Assembly: GCA_021234155.1 (NCBI GenBank)
Contig: JAJEKV010000087.1
Span: 4,261,242-4,325,241 of the forward strand
Direction: 5' to 3'
Source: Isoetes taiwanensis
Lineage: Eukaryota; Streptophyta; Lycopodiopsida; Isoetales; Isoetaceae
Length of the DNA: 64,000 nt
Positions 50,401-62,473 of the stretch are shown piece after piece (within the stretch, counting starts at the first letter, position 1; every line of letters begins with the position of its first letter). Below the pieces are notes generated by a model, which did no database searches, was not told where the DNA came from, and saw only the letters and a program-made list of their open reading frames with translations. The position numbers and the translations under genes were made by a program.

Positions 50401-50929
50401 TTGGCAGTAATAGGTATGCTACCAAACTATAGAATGAGAAATTAGGGTGCAATTCGTTACCGTCTCGGAGGACATATCTGAGTGCGCATATGAAGACCTC
50501 TTGAAGATATGATCTCAATAAGCCCACCGAGGGCACGTCTAATAGCACATGCAAGGGCTAGACCAATTGAACATACCGTGCTCAGATTTGATCGAATGCT
50601 GGAATGGTATGAAGGGCATGGCATTCATTTTCAACAGCTCCCTTTCGGCAACACTGACAGATCATCTCTGCGCATGCCTCCCAAGTCCATCTGCCATTCT
50701 TAATGCGGAGGTAATGCACATCGTGCAAATGGAAGCTATCACTCTACGTTGGGATTGATCTGCTGCATGTAGGGTCCCGTCTTAACCTGTGCCAGAGCAC
50801 CCGTATCCCAGAGTTTGCTAAGGAATCATGCATCAAAGTACTGCTACAAGTGATTGTATCTTCTTCAGTTTGGACCTGGATGTACATGTGTGCCTGCATA
50901 CTCCATCAAATAACCATTGATCTTGTTTT

Positions 50930-53900
50930 TCCTTCTAGCAGACTCTAAGGCATTGTGGACCCAGTGCCACAATATAAGGCATTGTGGACCCAGTGCAACA
51001 TTCGGACATGTCTAAAAGACATTTCATCTAAAGGCCGATGTCTCTTCTTCTATTCTATTCTATTCCATTCTTAAAATATCCCATATAGCTTCTTCAAATT
51101 ATTGCAGGAGTGTCCTATAAGCATTTAATATACACCAAATTAATTTTGTTATAAGTGATATGTGGCTTGATTCGGGAAATTTTTGGGCATAATCGACAAG
51201 TTTCCTGCTGCATCTAGCCCAGTCTACCAGTGACATGCTCTCCATCCATTCCTATTGGAAATATCAAGGAAAGTGGCTATTTCTAGCAAGATAATTCCTT
51301 AAAGTGTACTGTGAAATTTCAATTCCCGAACCAAAATGTGGACTGAAGCATGATAGTGTTGTTGATTGAGAAAATAAGTAATTAGCCAAAGGTTGGGAAT
51401 GGATGACATGGCTATGGAGTGGCTCGTTTATGGTTTCCTGGGCCCTGACACATGAAGACCTAAGTTATGAATTTGAAAGCTAGAAAGAGCAAGTGTTGCT
51501 TCCTTCCTTTCCTTTTGGCGGTCTTGCTTTGATCGACAAGCCTAGAGCTTAGATCAACAATTTGCCACTAATGTTGCTACTCAGTGCTAGATTGTGCATA
51601 AAACGTTGAATGTAGTACTGCAATATTTGTTTAGAAAAAGAAAAATGGCAGGATAGCAATTTTGGCAACATTGGCTCACTCTCATACTTTAAGATTTTAA
51701 AGAAAGTTCTACTTATATTTGAAGGTTTAAATTAGAGATCTTGTGGGGCTGTTAGGGCCTCTAGAATCTATTTTTTAGTCATTGTGGATCAAAAGGTTCA
51801 CACATACACACACACACATCTGCGCATGCGCACACATGCATCTGCCCACATGCACATGCCAAATACAAGCTATACAACATGAGTCATCTAAGGTGCTCTG
51901 CCTTTGTGGTGCGACGTAAAAATATACTTCCTTCCTTCCTTCCTTCCTTAAAGAAAATCATGAAACCTCTTCAAATATTTGGGGGTGGAGTTCCCGTCGG
52001 CCATGAACTGGGACAATTCCATCCGGCTGCGAGCCGCAGCAGGTTGGAAGGCACTCTATGCAATGGAGAACAATAGCCACAAGGCAGAGCTATATGATTG
52101 GGCCCACCAATCGCACCTATTCAACGTGTTAGTAGAACCTGTGATTTTGTACGGGGTCGAGGTCTAGGGCCCGGTGATTTCCCTCGCCACTTGGAATGAC
52201 TTGGAGCAGGTGCAAAAAGCTTTCTTGGTACAGGCCCTGGGGGTGAAGTCCACAGTCCCATACCAGATACTATTGCAGAAAACTGGTTTCTTGCCTCTTC
52301 AAAGAGGGGCCCTTGACACATATCGTCTACTTCTAGAAGGTGGTCAGCATAGACGATATTCGTCTCCTTAACCTCATTTACACTATGGCAATGGGGCCTC
52401 AACGCCTAAAAGCTTGCTGGCGGGAAAAGAGAGCTCAGTGGCTGGCCAGATGGAATGTGCAAGAGCACAGGTGCATCCAAGTGCAAACGGAGGCAGATCG
52501 TCGCAGGCTCAGACAGTACCTTGACGCATGCTTCCTCAGTAAGCTATGGGATGCCAGCACCCTTGAACAGGTCAAGACGGCACATTATCAACGCCACATA
52601 AATCCCATGTTGGAGCGGGACCCGCAATGCTACCTGCACACTCATCTACCCATGAAAAAATTCAGATCCATTGCCTCTATTTGCACAGGTACACACCATC
52701 TCCGGATTGAGATGGGGAGATGGGTTGGGGAGTTGCGTCAGGAGAGTCTTTGTTAATGCTGTCAGGTTGGAGCTATGGAAGACGAATGCCACACCCTTCA
52801 GAGTTGTTCGGCATATGATGACATTCGGATACGCTATGCTGAGCTGGTCCGTCCTGGACAGCCCCTACATGAGATGTTGAGCACGAGCTCGGTATGGAGG
52901 TTGGGCTCATACATTTAAGAGATCATGGATCGCCGTGATCAGATCGGTCCTCCGGCACTTACCTGATATATGTACATAGTTCTGTCTAGATTTGTTTGTG
53001 CAGTTTGACAGCAAATCTACTCCTGTCATGGTTTTTCCCCGAAACAACCCTTTAGGGCGGGGAGGGGGTTTTTTAACCCGGACAGTAATACGTTTGTTGC
53101 GCCTCCTGTTTGGGTCCCATAGGCAAATTGGTCTCCGTGGACGATAAAAACTCTATTCTATTCTATTCTATTCTTCTAAGTTATTATGGTGATTTAATAT
53201 TCTCTATGATAAGATGTCCTTATAAGGTACATAATGCAAACATCTTTACATATGCATGTTGTGGCTTCAGAAGAGGTACATCTTATAATATGAACAATAA
53301 TAATGCATATAAATATATATGCATTGTTGTCCATCTTATAGGATGTATCTCTTCTGAAGCCATAAATGGATAATAATTTGTTGGGAATGGACAATGTAGA
53401 TGAAAATGGCAGCAAATGTGGTAGCGATTGGCCAATGAGCAAATTCGTAGAGGTTGAAGCAGATTTTATTATACACCTTCCTATTTCTATTCTTTCTCAC
53501 ATTTCCATACAGATTGAACAGCCTGGGCAAAGACAACTTATCTTTTTTTGGCTCTAAGAAAAACCAATAATTATAAGAGGTGCCATGCAAATTAGTATGT
53601 AAATAGGGTTTCAAATTGAGGATCACAAAAAAGAATACGAGAATGGAAAAAAGGGTAGTATTCACATACCTTTAAGGAGGTCAAGATGGCTACTCTAGTC
53701 GTGAAAATAAGTATTGTAGAAAATTGATCTAGCATAGTGATGCTAGGATGGTGATGCTAAAAGTGATGCCTCTGGGGATGTTGCTAGCACCGTACTTCCT
53801 AAGGTGGGATTAAATCCTAGCTTATGAACAAAAGATTTGCCTGATGGAAGTGACAAAAGTTGACTGGAATAAAATTCGGATGGGTGATCTCTCATTCTGC

Positions 53901-54045
53901 CAAACATGCTGTCTTATTAGATACCAGAAGATTCACCTCTGGCATCTGCATTCCTGGGTTCATGCATAAACCCCTTACCTACCATGGTTCACAGTGAAAA
54001 CCCCTTTTCATACGCGCTACTCATCCCTCGACAAGCATACACCAT
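50930..54045. repeat. Segmental duplication, copy B
   Basis: Partner of 43,560-49,385 in the same orientation, about 5-7.4 kb away. It carries its own LINE insertion (51,976-53,172) and lacks the two elements in copy A. A TTCTA-type run at 51,045-51,065 interrupts the phrase that is continuous in A. A CTTCC microsatellite lies at 51,928. Confidence 0.85.
51976..53172 (+). pseudogene. 5'-truncated LINE, reverse transcriptase C-terminal remnant with TTCTA tail
   Basis: The frame starts at 51,979 with RLRAAAGWKALYAMENNS, then LVEPVILYGVEV, a stop, and WNDLEQVQKAFLVQALGVKS, the characteristic C-terminal part of a plant LINE ORF2. A frameshift near 52,345-52,370 moves it to another frame, which continues through HHLRIEMGRWVGELRQ, a further stop, and an MEDECHTLQSCSAYDDIR zinc-knuckle-like end. 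It closes with GTGGACGATAAAAAC and a TTCTA tail. CTTCAAA precedes it and CTTCTAAG follows it, a slightly diverged target duplication; copy A at 46,250-46,270 is the empty site. Inactive. Confidence 0.88.
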
Positions 54046-54698
54046 CAGGGAATAAATCACTAATCACATATTTCTTATTAGTCATAATGACTTAAGTTAA
54101 ACTTGCCGAAACTAATACCCAACCTTTTGTGATTTAGCTAAACTCTACAAATTCTCCCTCTCATACTTTCTAGCATTTAGCTAAACTAACCCAAGATGCA
54201 TCCCATAAACTTCTGCGGTATGGTCACAAAGAGCGTGAAACTAAGATTATTATATTTTTTGCAGTTGTTTCCATTTACTTTAGTCATTTTCTTTGTGTAA
54301 ACATGCTAAAAAAATGTCAGCTAGCTAAGTCTAGGCCTTATTTTATTCCATGGATGCTAAGAAATAAATTACTAATCATATATTTTTATTGCCTAAAATT
54401 ACTTTCGCTAAATTAGCCCAAAACTCATTCCAAGGTTTTTTAAGGTTTAGCTAAAAATTAAAAAATTCACACTCTTACTTTCTAGTGTTTGGCTAAAGAA
54501 CCCAAAGGTTGGTGCGAGTGTGAAAAAGGTATTATTTTTTCTCCAATTTTTTCCATCTACTTTAGCCATTTTGCATTTATTGAAATGCCAGTTTTCAAAT
54601 GGGATACTGCATTTATCTTTGGTAGATTTTAATAAGGATTGAGCTTATGGCAATGTGAGAAAGCATCAATGTCCTATATGGCGTAGAACCCCGGCAAT
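54046..54698. other. AT-rich intergenic stretch with a faint internal repeat
   Basis: AATAAATCACTAATCACATATTT near 54,051 resembles AATAAATTACTAATCATATATTT near 54,363, and TTTAGCTAAA-type phrases recur on both sides, so two diverged copies about 310 bp apart seem likely. No gene. Confidence 0.5.
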
Positions 54699-54707
54699 AA
54701 CAAATAA

Positions 54708-55149
54708 AGCCAGTTTGGTCATGGTTACTATCTCTTTTCCATGTGGTCTTGACTAGCCAGCAGGTGCTTCTCGCCATTTATCCTTCCACTTGGAACAGCT
54801 TGCAGCAACAGGCTTTCCATTTAGCTTCAGGCTGGTTGTTGTGGTCTATTTGGAAAAGAAGGCGAATGTGTTTCTTTAAAGGCTTATCAATTAGTGTCAA
54901 CCAACTTCTTCACGAGGCGCAAGACAGATTGGTGAAGGCATACCTATGTTCTCAGCTTGCTCCTGAGAAAAAACGTTTGATTTTTGAGGAATATTTGGGT
55001 ATCTTATCTTATGCATAGACAGGTGGCTGCACTCAGTGGATTATCTTTGTCTGCTGAGATTTTATTCCTGTCTCTGCATCTATGTGTGTACTTCTTTTGG
55101 AATATTGAATAAGAGTTTGTCATCCTTCAAAAAAAAAAAAAAAAAAAAA
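54708..55149 (+). mobile_element. 5'-truncated poly-A LINE with target duplication
   Basis: AACAAATAA is present at 54,699-54,707 and 55,150-55,158. The insert encodes a frame (54,743-55,018) with GWLLWSIWKRRR and a short C-terminal tail, typical of the last part of LINE ORF2 proteins. It ends in a run of about 23 A. It lacks the GTGGAC-plus-five-base-tail end of the other LINE family in this window, so at least two LINE lineages are present. Little decay is visible, so the insertion may be fairly young. Confidence 0.88.
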
Positions 55150-55158
55150 AACAAATAA

Positions 55159-56798
55159 GGTGGTCACTATATATCATTTGTCAAAAGGATGAGCATGTAA
55201 GAGGTTTACTAAAGGGAATTTATGTTTTGCTCTTGCATGTTTGGATCTATGGTTGCTTTATTTTCTATATTACTGATTTTGTTGCCTTTAAGCATTTTGT
55301 AACAATATTATGGAATTATCTTCTGCAATTGTTAAAAGTAGCAGATATTACATAAGATTTTATGTGGTTTTGGGAGTATTTGTATGCTAACACCGATGAC
55401 GTCAGAAAATGGGGTTTGGGCTTTCCATGGTTATTGGTTTTGTTTGGGGTCTTCTAGAAGCTTCTCGGTTGGCTTCTCTTTGCGAGGAACAAATGGTGGC
55501 GTGGAGGCATGGAGGTCAAGTTCATTTTGCTAGCCGAGGTATTCCTGCTGCCGAGGTTTTGCTAGCGCGGAGGTTGTGCTGCGGAGGTTTTGATGGCCGA
55601 GGTTTTGCTCTGACGGTTTTATTGCAAGCGATGGGCGTGCTTGGTTGTGGGAGTGATTCATGGGTCGTCTCTCTGCCGCCATAGCCAAACACCAATTTCT
55701 AAACTTGTGCATTTGACGTTGTTGAGGAACGATTGTGTTGAGGCTGTTCCTTGCCCAGTTTTTTTGCAGGTCATCCCCATTCAAATCCCCTGTTGCATCC
55801 AGCAAGTGTGCTCAGAAACACACCTAGTGATTGGAAGGAAATTGGCATTGCTCAGTGCCATAGCTGAACAAAACAATCAGGCCATCAAAATTTGTCTTGC
55901 TTCTCGAGTACGTATTTAGTTTTGAAGAACCTGGCCTCGGCCCCTGAATGGGCCTCCTCTGTATTTTTTTTCTCTTTTATGTTGTTGATATTTTCCTGGC
56001 CGATTCTGACATGCCAATTTCTGTGTTCATTTGAGAAGATGCATGAGTGCATCTTCTATTTTCATTTGATTTTTCCTTCTTCATTTCTATGCAAGGTCGT
56101 TCCAGCAAGCTCCTTCCAAGCACATATTTAATTTCAATTTGCCCTGTTTCTTAATTTGAGTTCATCAGAGATTGTTTCTTAATTTCAGTTCATCAAGGAT
56201 TTAGATTTCTAGGGAAGTTATGTGAGCAAAGATTTTGCCTGTATTGAGGGACATTAAATGAAAGAGGGCGATCCATTATGCCAGGCGGAGCAGCATGGGA
56301 CCGACTTATGTCGGTGGGGTTCAAGTCCATGCTTCGTCATGTTATATCTGTGTTTGATATGATGGACAAGATAACTGCTGTGTGGATCTCCTTGTGAAAT
56401 AGATTCATGATATGTTGTTGGCGATATGCTGCTGGGTGCTGTAGTACAGCCTCCCTCTATTTCAATCTATTTTTACATGTTCTTTTGTGTTAGAAGTGGA
56501 AGGTGTCTTGCAGGCAACCCTACTGTTGAACAGGAATGGAGTTCGTTTAATCTATGGACAATGCATGTATGCTTGGTGTTAAATACTCTGTATGTACATG
56601 TTTGACTTCAATGGAATACATTTCAGTTCACCTTTGGTTGATGTGGAAATTGGGTTTTGACCCCATCTTATTTTTGGATGAACGGCCATAGTTTGTGAGT
56701 TTTGGATATTCCATGGAATATTCCTTAGATCAAGGGCCAGGGTTAGACGAGTATCAAACTTCTTGCTTGAGAAGAAGTAAAACTTATGCTTACCTGAT
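55159..56798. other. Intergenic, possibly transcribed, no product recognised
   Basis: A TGACGTCA palindrome (bZIP-type site) lies at 55,397. From 55,535 to 55,615 the phrases GCCGAGGTTTTGCT and GCGGAGGTT recur. Short frames at 55,409-55,684 and 55,641-55,919 match no family that I know. TTTCTTAATTT(G/C)AGTTCATCA is repeated at 56,148 and 56,174. It could be part of an unannotated transcript. Confidence 0.3.
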
Positions 56799-56801
56799 TA
56801 A

Positions 56802-57763
56802 GGGCCATTTCCCACTCGCCATTAAGTTAAGTTAGTTTAACCAGTTGGTTATCTCCTAACTTAACCGAAAAGAGATTATGCTTTTCCATTAAGGTCGTTA
56901 AGTTAAGGCTAATTTAACGGATTATGAAGATATAGATTCCCACTAGACTTGTTAGGGATCCCTTAGGTTAAATTCACAAAATCAACTTAACCTAACGTTT
57001 ACAGTGAGTTGGTGTTTCACACTAGTAGTTAAGAGGCTTAGTTAGGTTAGAGATAACTATGTTCATTTCTCACTTTAGTTAAGAGATGCCACTAAGTTAA
57101 AGATATCTAAAGTACTTCTTAGTTGTTGAAGCAACAATACGTGATGAGATACATGTCCAATTATTTACGGTGGTTGTCACATTTCTCTTGGCAATAGAAG
57201 GGAAAAACTGTAGGTGCACACTCTCTGAAAAACAAAATCTAAAAGTGTTTTTACTACCAAAAAAAGAACCACATTTTCTAGTCGTTAGATATTCAGATAT
57301 ACCTAAAATATGCTCCAAGATGCCAAAACTAACCCTCAATTCAATTGGATTTTAATGAATTGTCCCTTGAGTGGGGGCAATCTAAACAACTTTTGAACCT
57401 TGAAGCGACTCTAGATGTTCAACAAGGCAATAAGGACTATACCATATCTGTATAAAAGATAAATAACCTAACTAGATTGCTATACCTTTCTCACTTAACA
57501 GTTAGGTTAAGTTAGTTCTTAACCGAGTTAAGTGTACCTCTCCTAGGTCACTTAACTTCTAGTTTAAAATAAGGGGTCCAGTTAAAGTTTTAACTTAACG
57601 TAACTTAATTATTATCAGTATGAAAGTGATCTGGTTAAGTTAACCACAGTTAAAGTTTAACCAAATCCTAACTTAACTAGTATTAACTTAAGTGCTAGTG
57701 TGAAAGCAAGTTTTTGTTATTTGCCCTATTTAACCTAACCTAACCACCGGTGGGAATTGACCC
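56802..57763. mobile_element. PIF/Harbinger (Tourist)-like element, non-autonomous
   Basis: TAA flanks the block at 56,799-56,801 and 57,764-57,766. The ends are GGGCCATTTCCCAC and, inverted, GGGTCAATTCCCAC. About 200 bp inside each end is packed with TTAAC/GTTAA words such as TTAAGTTAAG and TTAACCTAACC. The middle (57,090-57,460) holds only small frames without a transposase motif. TWA target duplications and ends starting GGG are typical of the Harbinger superfamily. Confidence 0.75.
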
Positions 57764-57766
57764 TAA

Positions 57767-59177
57767 TTTTTCTAGTCACCTAGTTAACCTTTTGGCTAGC
57801 TACTTGTAGTCTGTAAGTTTCAGCTGTATTTGTTTATAAATTATTGCTTACATCTTTAAGGCTACCTAGAAAAGAACATTTTCACAATGGTATTCATAAA
57901 AGGAATAGAATAGAATAGATTTTTAGCGTCCACGGAAAAGGAATCATCATAATGTAAGAACATCTAATATTGTACAACAAAATAATATGCCTTATTCATC
58001 AATCTCTGGTTAATCTCAAATAAGTTTTAAAGCAAGCATGAAGAAACCATGTTGTTACAAACTAGATTGCTCATGAACTAGAAGACGAGTCAAAGTTGCA
58101 ATTCCAACAATAGTCTTGAGATTCACATCCAAACTAAAGAGATAAATGCTTTCTATCAAATCGGTTACAAGCATTCAAAAAGCATATACTATGGATGGAG
58201 CTAAAATGCATGTGCCCAAAAGAGTCCCAAAAACTAGCTCTTTCTCTTTCTAAGCCTCAGATTTCTTCATATAATCTATGCAACCGCTTTCTTTTTCTTC
58301 CTATCCGCAATAAGAAAATAGTTTTAGACCATGTAAGATGTAAACGTGCATGTAAAATAAAAACAACAGTTTAGCTAGTTTTTTATAAAGTCATCAGAAA
58401 GTAACTTGCCTTCCTTCATCCAGAGTATAACTATGCGTAACAGGATCATACATTAGACAAGTCAGTGAATTACAAACTCAAGTGAGATTTCTTGACTATC
58501 CGCCAAGTCATAAGTAAATAATGAATGCTTCTTTCTTGCAGTTTCATGTGCATTGTTCTATGCAAGATTAATCTGCACGTTATGAGAAAGGTAGTTAGCT
58601 AAATAAATAGGTTCCCTACTTTCTTTCCATGATCGTCCAAACTTTCTTCGCATGCTAAGCACTCTATCTGGATACCATAAATCTTCTAGAGTGTCTTTTT
58701 CAAGGGAGGTATCTTCTTTGCATTTGCACTTTTTAATTGCATCTTTGATTCGATTTCAATTTCAAGATGCACCGCGCAATTTGATCCAATGTCTAACAAT
58801 GTTGCATCATCTAAGTTTTGACTTGAAGTTAACGGGTAGCGTGGGACTTCACCTTGCTTAATCTGTCATTGAAAAGCCAAGGGCTGCCAACTCTAGTTTT
58901 ACAAATTAGTTTGCCGTCCATTTCAACATGATGTTCAACTTTTATGCTTGTATGATATTAATCTTTTTCATACAACAATTCATCTAATACATGACATTAA
59001 TCCAAGTTTTGCAATAATATTAGCATCAACTTCTTATTCTTGCTCTAAACAACTCGATATTGAATTAAGAATCCTACCTATCCTCTAAGGATTAGCGCCC
59101 TCCTCCTTACTCTCACTAGGCTTTCGTCGACCTTCTCTTGCTAAGATTTTGCCCAATTGCCAATTTTCCAACCCTCT
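57767..59177. other. Intergenic stretch with a small LINE end
   Basis: Minus strand 57,940-57,902 reads CGTGGACGCTAAAAATC followed by a TTCTA tail, the same end as at 53,140. The remainder shows no gene. Confidence 0.5.
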
Positions 59178-59455
59178 GCCCTAAAAGTTGTGTGAAGGGT
59201 ATTTGAAAGCCCTCATTTTTTATTCCAAGTGCCCTAAAATAGCTTTCGCAACATTTTTGTCTTGCCCTAATTTTTGCCCTAAAAAAGTTGCACTAAGGGT
59301 CCTAAAGAGTCGCTGCTTTTTATTCTAGGTGCTTTAAAATAGCTTCGCACTACTTTTTCGTCCTGCCCTAAAAGTCGTGTGAAGAGTATTTGAGAGCTTC
59401 TGTTTCTTATTCCAAGCATCCTTAAAGAGCATTGTGCAACTTCTCTGCCTTTGCA
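59178..59455. repeat. Three-copy diverged tandem repeat, 89-98 bp
   Basis: GCCCTAAAA opens the copies at 59,178, 59,276 and 59,365. Each continues with a TTTTTATTC-type phrase and ends in a CG- or T-rich TTTTTG/TTTTTCG stretch. The fourth unit is lost. Confidence 0.75.
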
Positions 59456-59539
59456 TAATTTCAGCCTTGACCTAATCCCTGCATCCCAAATAGCCATGGA
59501 AACTCTCGTAGTCTCCTTCACAAGCCCCAAGGACAGAAA

Positions 59540-61394
59540 TACTGATGGGGATGCCCATCAAATCCCGGCCTAGAACTGGACCCAGACGCAATCACAGTCA
59601 CAGCCCAATGGTACCTTACCTGTCATGCTCCACTTGTGGGGATATACAGAAGTCCCATCACAAAAATGGCCTAGGCTAGACAGTAAAGGCAAGGAAGATG
59701 CCTCTACCATGAGATAAGAGACCCGAGCAAAGGCTCAATCAACAAACTCAATTTACCAAGTAGATGGCCGCTACTCAAACTTGGCAGTACATTTAGGCGT
59801 CTGCAGAGAATTAGTAATAGATCCAAACGATGGCTAATAGTAACACTACTAGGATTAGAGGTCTAGCTAAAGAGGTATAGTCCTTGATGCTTCAGTTGCT
59901 CAAAAAACAACTGGCTATAGAGAAGCAACGCATTATGTGCATGGAGGCACGCATGCAACAGCTAGAGGAGATAATCTGCTTAGTGCAGTTTGAAAGGCAG
60001 CAAGATAAGCTAGGTCTTGATGACCTAGAGGCACGTCTGGACACATTAACACCATAGAGGGCAACAGGAAATATTTTGGGCAGGAGACGAACATATCTAT
60101 CTTTCGCTTTTGTTCAGAAGCTGAGGAGACTGCCACATTTAAATGTCTATCCAGGCAGCCATCAACAAAAACTAGTTGCAACTCTAGCCCCTTTAGAACA
60201 TGGTCAGCATTCTCAAGACAACTTCATCAGTAGCAGAGACTGCGATTACCTCATCAGCAGTAGGTTCGAGCATCACAATGACATATTACGCATACGAAAA
60301 TAAATACGGGGACCCAAAAATGAATACGGAATACGAATATGTGAAATATGCATATGGAGAATACAGAATATTCTCTTAGAATATTCCATAAAATATCATA
60401 GTTGTACTTGATCTTATCAGCTTAATCTCTATTTTTTAAATATGAAAACTGTAAATTCTTCTATTGCAATAATAACAACATTAAGGGAAGAAAACATCTT
60501 CCTTAAGCAGATATGTTCAACAAATAGAAGCGTTTATATTATTATGTGCACACTGAGAACCCTTTGAAGACATAAGCTCTAATCTTAATCTAAACTAATG
60601 GATCGAGCAGCGACGGAGCAGCGACGGAGCAGCGAGCAGCGACGGATTGAACAGAATCGTCGGGCGATGGACAGCAGGTCGTCGTCGGGCGCCGTTGAAC
60701 AGACCAAAACAACAAACAGATACAAAACAAAGGGAAAAAATTTTAGCACGTTGCGTTGAGTTTTTTTTTTCCATTTAAAACTTAATACGGACGTATTCTG
60801 GCCCATATTCCCTGGAATACGGGAGTATTCTGTTCTGACATTTCCTTACGGCGTATTCATTATTGGAATACGGTTTTTTTTAAATTTACGTATTCGCCGT
60901 ATTCTAAAGAGAATACGCCCGTATTCTGTTTCCATGTCGAGCATAGCTCTGTTGCTCAGGATCTAGTCATGCAAGTGCTATGGGCAGCCGTCACTCAATA
61001 GGATAAAGGCCTCCATGTAGGTGCTCATGAGCAACCACATCAATGACGAAAGAATTGGCAAGGTAGAAATTGGTCCACCAAGTGTTGAACTCTCAGCTTT
61101 ACAGTGGAGAGGTTATTCCATATGCTGCGGATACCGCTCATGTTCACATGTCTGAGCGACACGATTCCAGACAGGCAACTACTGCGATGTCGCAATGTCC
61201 TGTGTCTCCACATCCCCAATGCAGACCACACACCTGCACCTCATAAACAGCAGCTAGCACCTGCCAAGATGACCAACATTTCCCCGAGGGTCACAGAGCA
61301 CAAAAGCTGAGTCGCAAGAGCTACAATGTTGTGGTCCGTAGCCTAGTGGAGGAAGCAAGGTAGAACCTCTTTGGACGGCTCCAGACCCTGGTCC
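59540..61394 (+). pseudogene. Retroelement-like decayed region, possible gag coiled coil
   Basis: A plus-strand frame around 59,890-60,057 reads LLKKQLAIEKQR, MEARMQQLEEI and DLEARLDTL, a heptad-like pattern seen in N-terminal parts of some plant retroelement gag proteins. Stops before and after mark it as dead. It is interrupted by the hAT-like insert at 60,274-60,936. It is not clear that this belongs to the LTR-like block on its right, which has the opposite orientation. Confidence 0.3.
60274..60936. mobile_element. hAT-like non-autonomous element with 8-bp target duplication
   Basis: TCGAGCAT stands at 60,266-60,273 and 60,937-60,944. The ends both start CA and share ACA and TACG at equal positions (about 10 of 17). 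Both halves are rich in the word AATACGG and its complement CCGTATT, notably 60,300-60,340 and 60,780-60,930, a subterminal pattern common in hAT elements. A 12-bp GAGCAGCGACGG tandem repeat lies at 60,604-60,646. No transposase. Confidence 0.7.
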
Positions 61395-62307
61395 TATAAC
61401 GCCCCCTGCTCATATATGATGCTCTGACCGTATATCAACAGGAGATTCCCTCCTATTCAGTATAACTTGCCAACATAAGATCGTCTATTTGACGTCGAGC
61501 TCTTGATGGTGAGCAAGAGTCTGACGTGGGAAGAATAGACGTGTCATCCATCCCATTTCCCTCGAGACCATCCTAGCTGCATAGATATAAACACATAATA
61601 TCACATGAAATACACAACCATCTCGAAGGGTGGAGTCGCCATAACAATATCACATCAAGATATATATAATAACAACAACAACAACAAGGGAAAATCCTAC
61701 CCAGACTCAGACTCATAGAGATGGATTGCAGTTTGAGTTTCCAGAATTCATTACAGGTAGAATTCATGGCAATGGATTTGACTGGCATAGGAACATGGTT
61801 GTTGTGTATAGTCCACTCCATCTGCCCCCTGTGCATACTTTGCAGATAGGCTCTCCAGAGTTTATTGCGAACATAATTCATGGCAATGAATTTGGCTGGC
61901 CTAGGCGGTTGGGTAGCCCACTCCATCTGCCCCTCCTGCTTTGCAGATAAGCTGATAAGTCTTGGGATTTGATCGTAGCCTGCCGGGGGCAAAGTCGAAG
62001 GGGCTACTCTTGGGTTTCATCTCCCCAGACCCAATGCGGCAAAAGGAGATCACTTCCCTCCAGAAGATCCATGCCAACTACAGGCGAGCTAGAGAGCCAT
62101 GGTTTTCTATGCTCGTACACGAATTGAGCCCCACTGAGGCAACACATCACCTAGGAGGTGTCGCGCCCATACCTTGCCCATACGCAGTTGCTGGTCCATG
62201 GTACTTTGGAAGCCAATTCCAAAAGGCCGCTACATACCAAAATCGGGGCACCAAAATTAGCTTGCACCTGGCTATGGAGCTATGCATTAGACCAAGCACT
62301 TATAGGA
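61395..62307 (-). mobile_element. Diverged LTR-like block related to 24,167-25,290
   Basis: It starts TATAACGCCCC on the plus strand (compare the TGTAACGCCCC-type LTR edges common in plant gypsy elements). It shares CCATCTGCCCC, GCATACTTTGCAGATAGGCT and a CTGGGTT(G/T)CATCTCC-like phrase with the first block in the same order. An internal partial duplication (CCACTCCATCTGCCCC at 61,812 and 61,917) is present. The adjacent sequence is only a poor match to a primer-binding site, so it may be a solo LTR. Confidence 0.45.
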
Positions 62308-62473
62308 CGGGATTGTACTTAGGTTTTGTCAATAATTCATTTCTTTTTATTTTGCAAAATCCTGTCTAAGATTCAATTCTTTTTGTAGTACTTAGGTTTT
62401 GTATGTAATTCATTTCTTCTTATTTCGCAAAATCCCGAGTGGCACCTATACTTAAGTTTTGTCTGTGATTTAA
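62308..62473. repeat. Short tandem repeat, 60-73 bp period
   Basis: ACTTAGGTTTTGT occurs at 62,317 and 62,389 and ACTTAAGTTTTGT at 62,450. The first two are followed by AATTCATTTCTT and GCAAAATCC. Confidence 0.75.

Noticed and set aside
55409-55919. Gene near the TGACGTCA palindrome
   Set aside because: Frames are short, match no family, and no convincing splice chain could be drawn. Kept only as an unresolved stretch.
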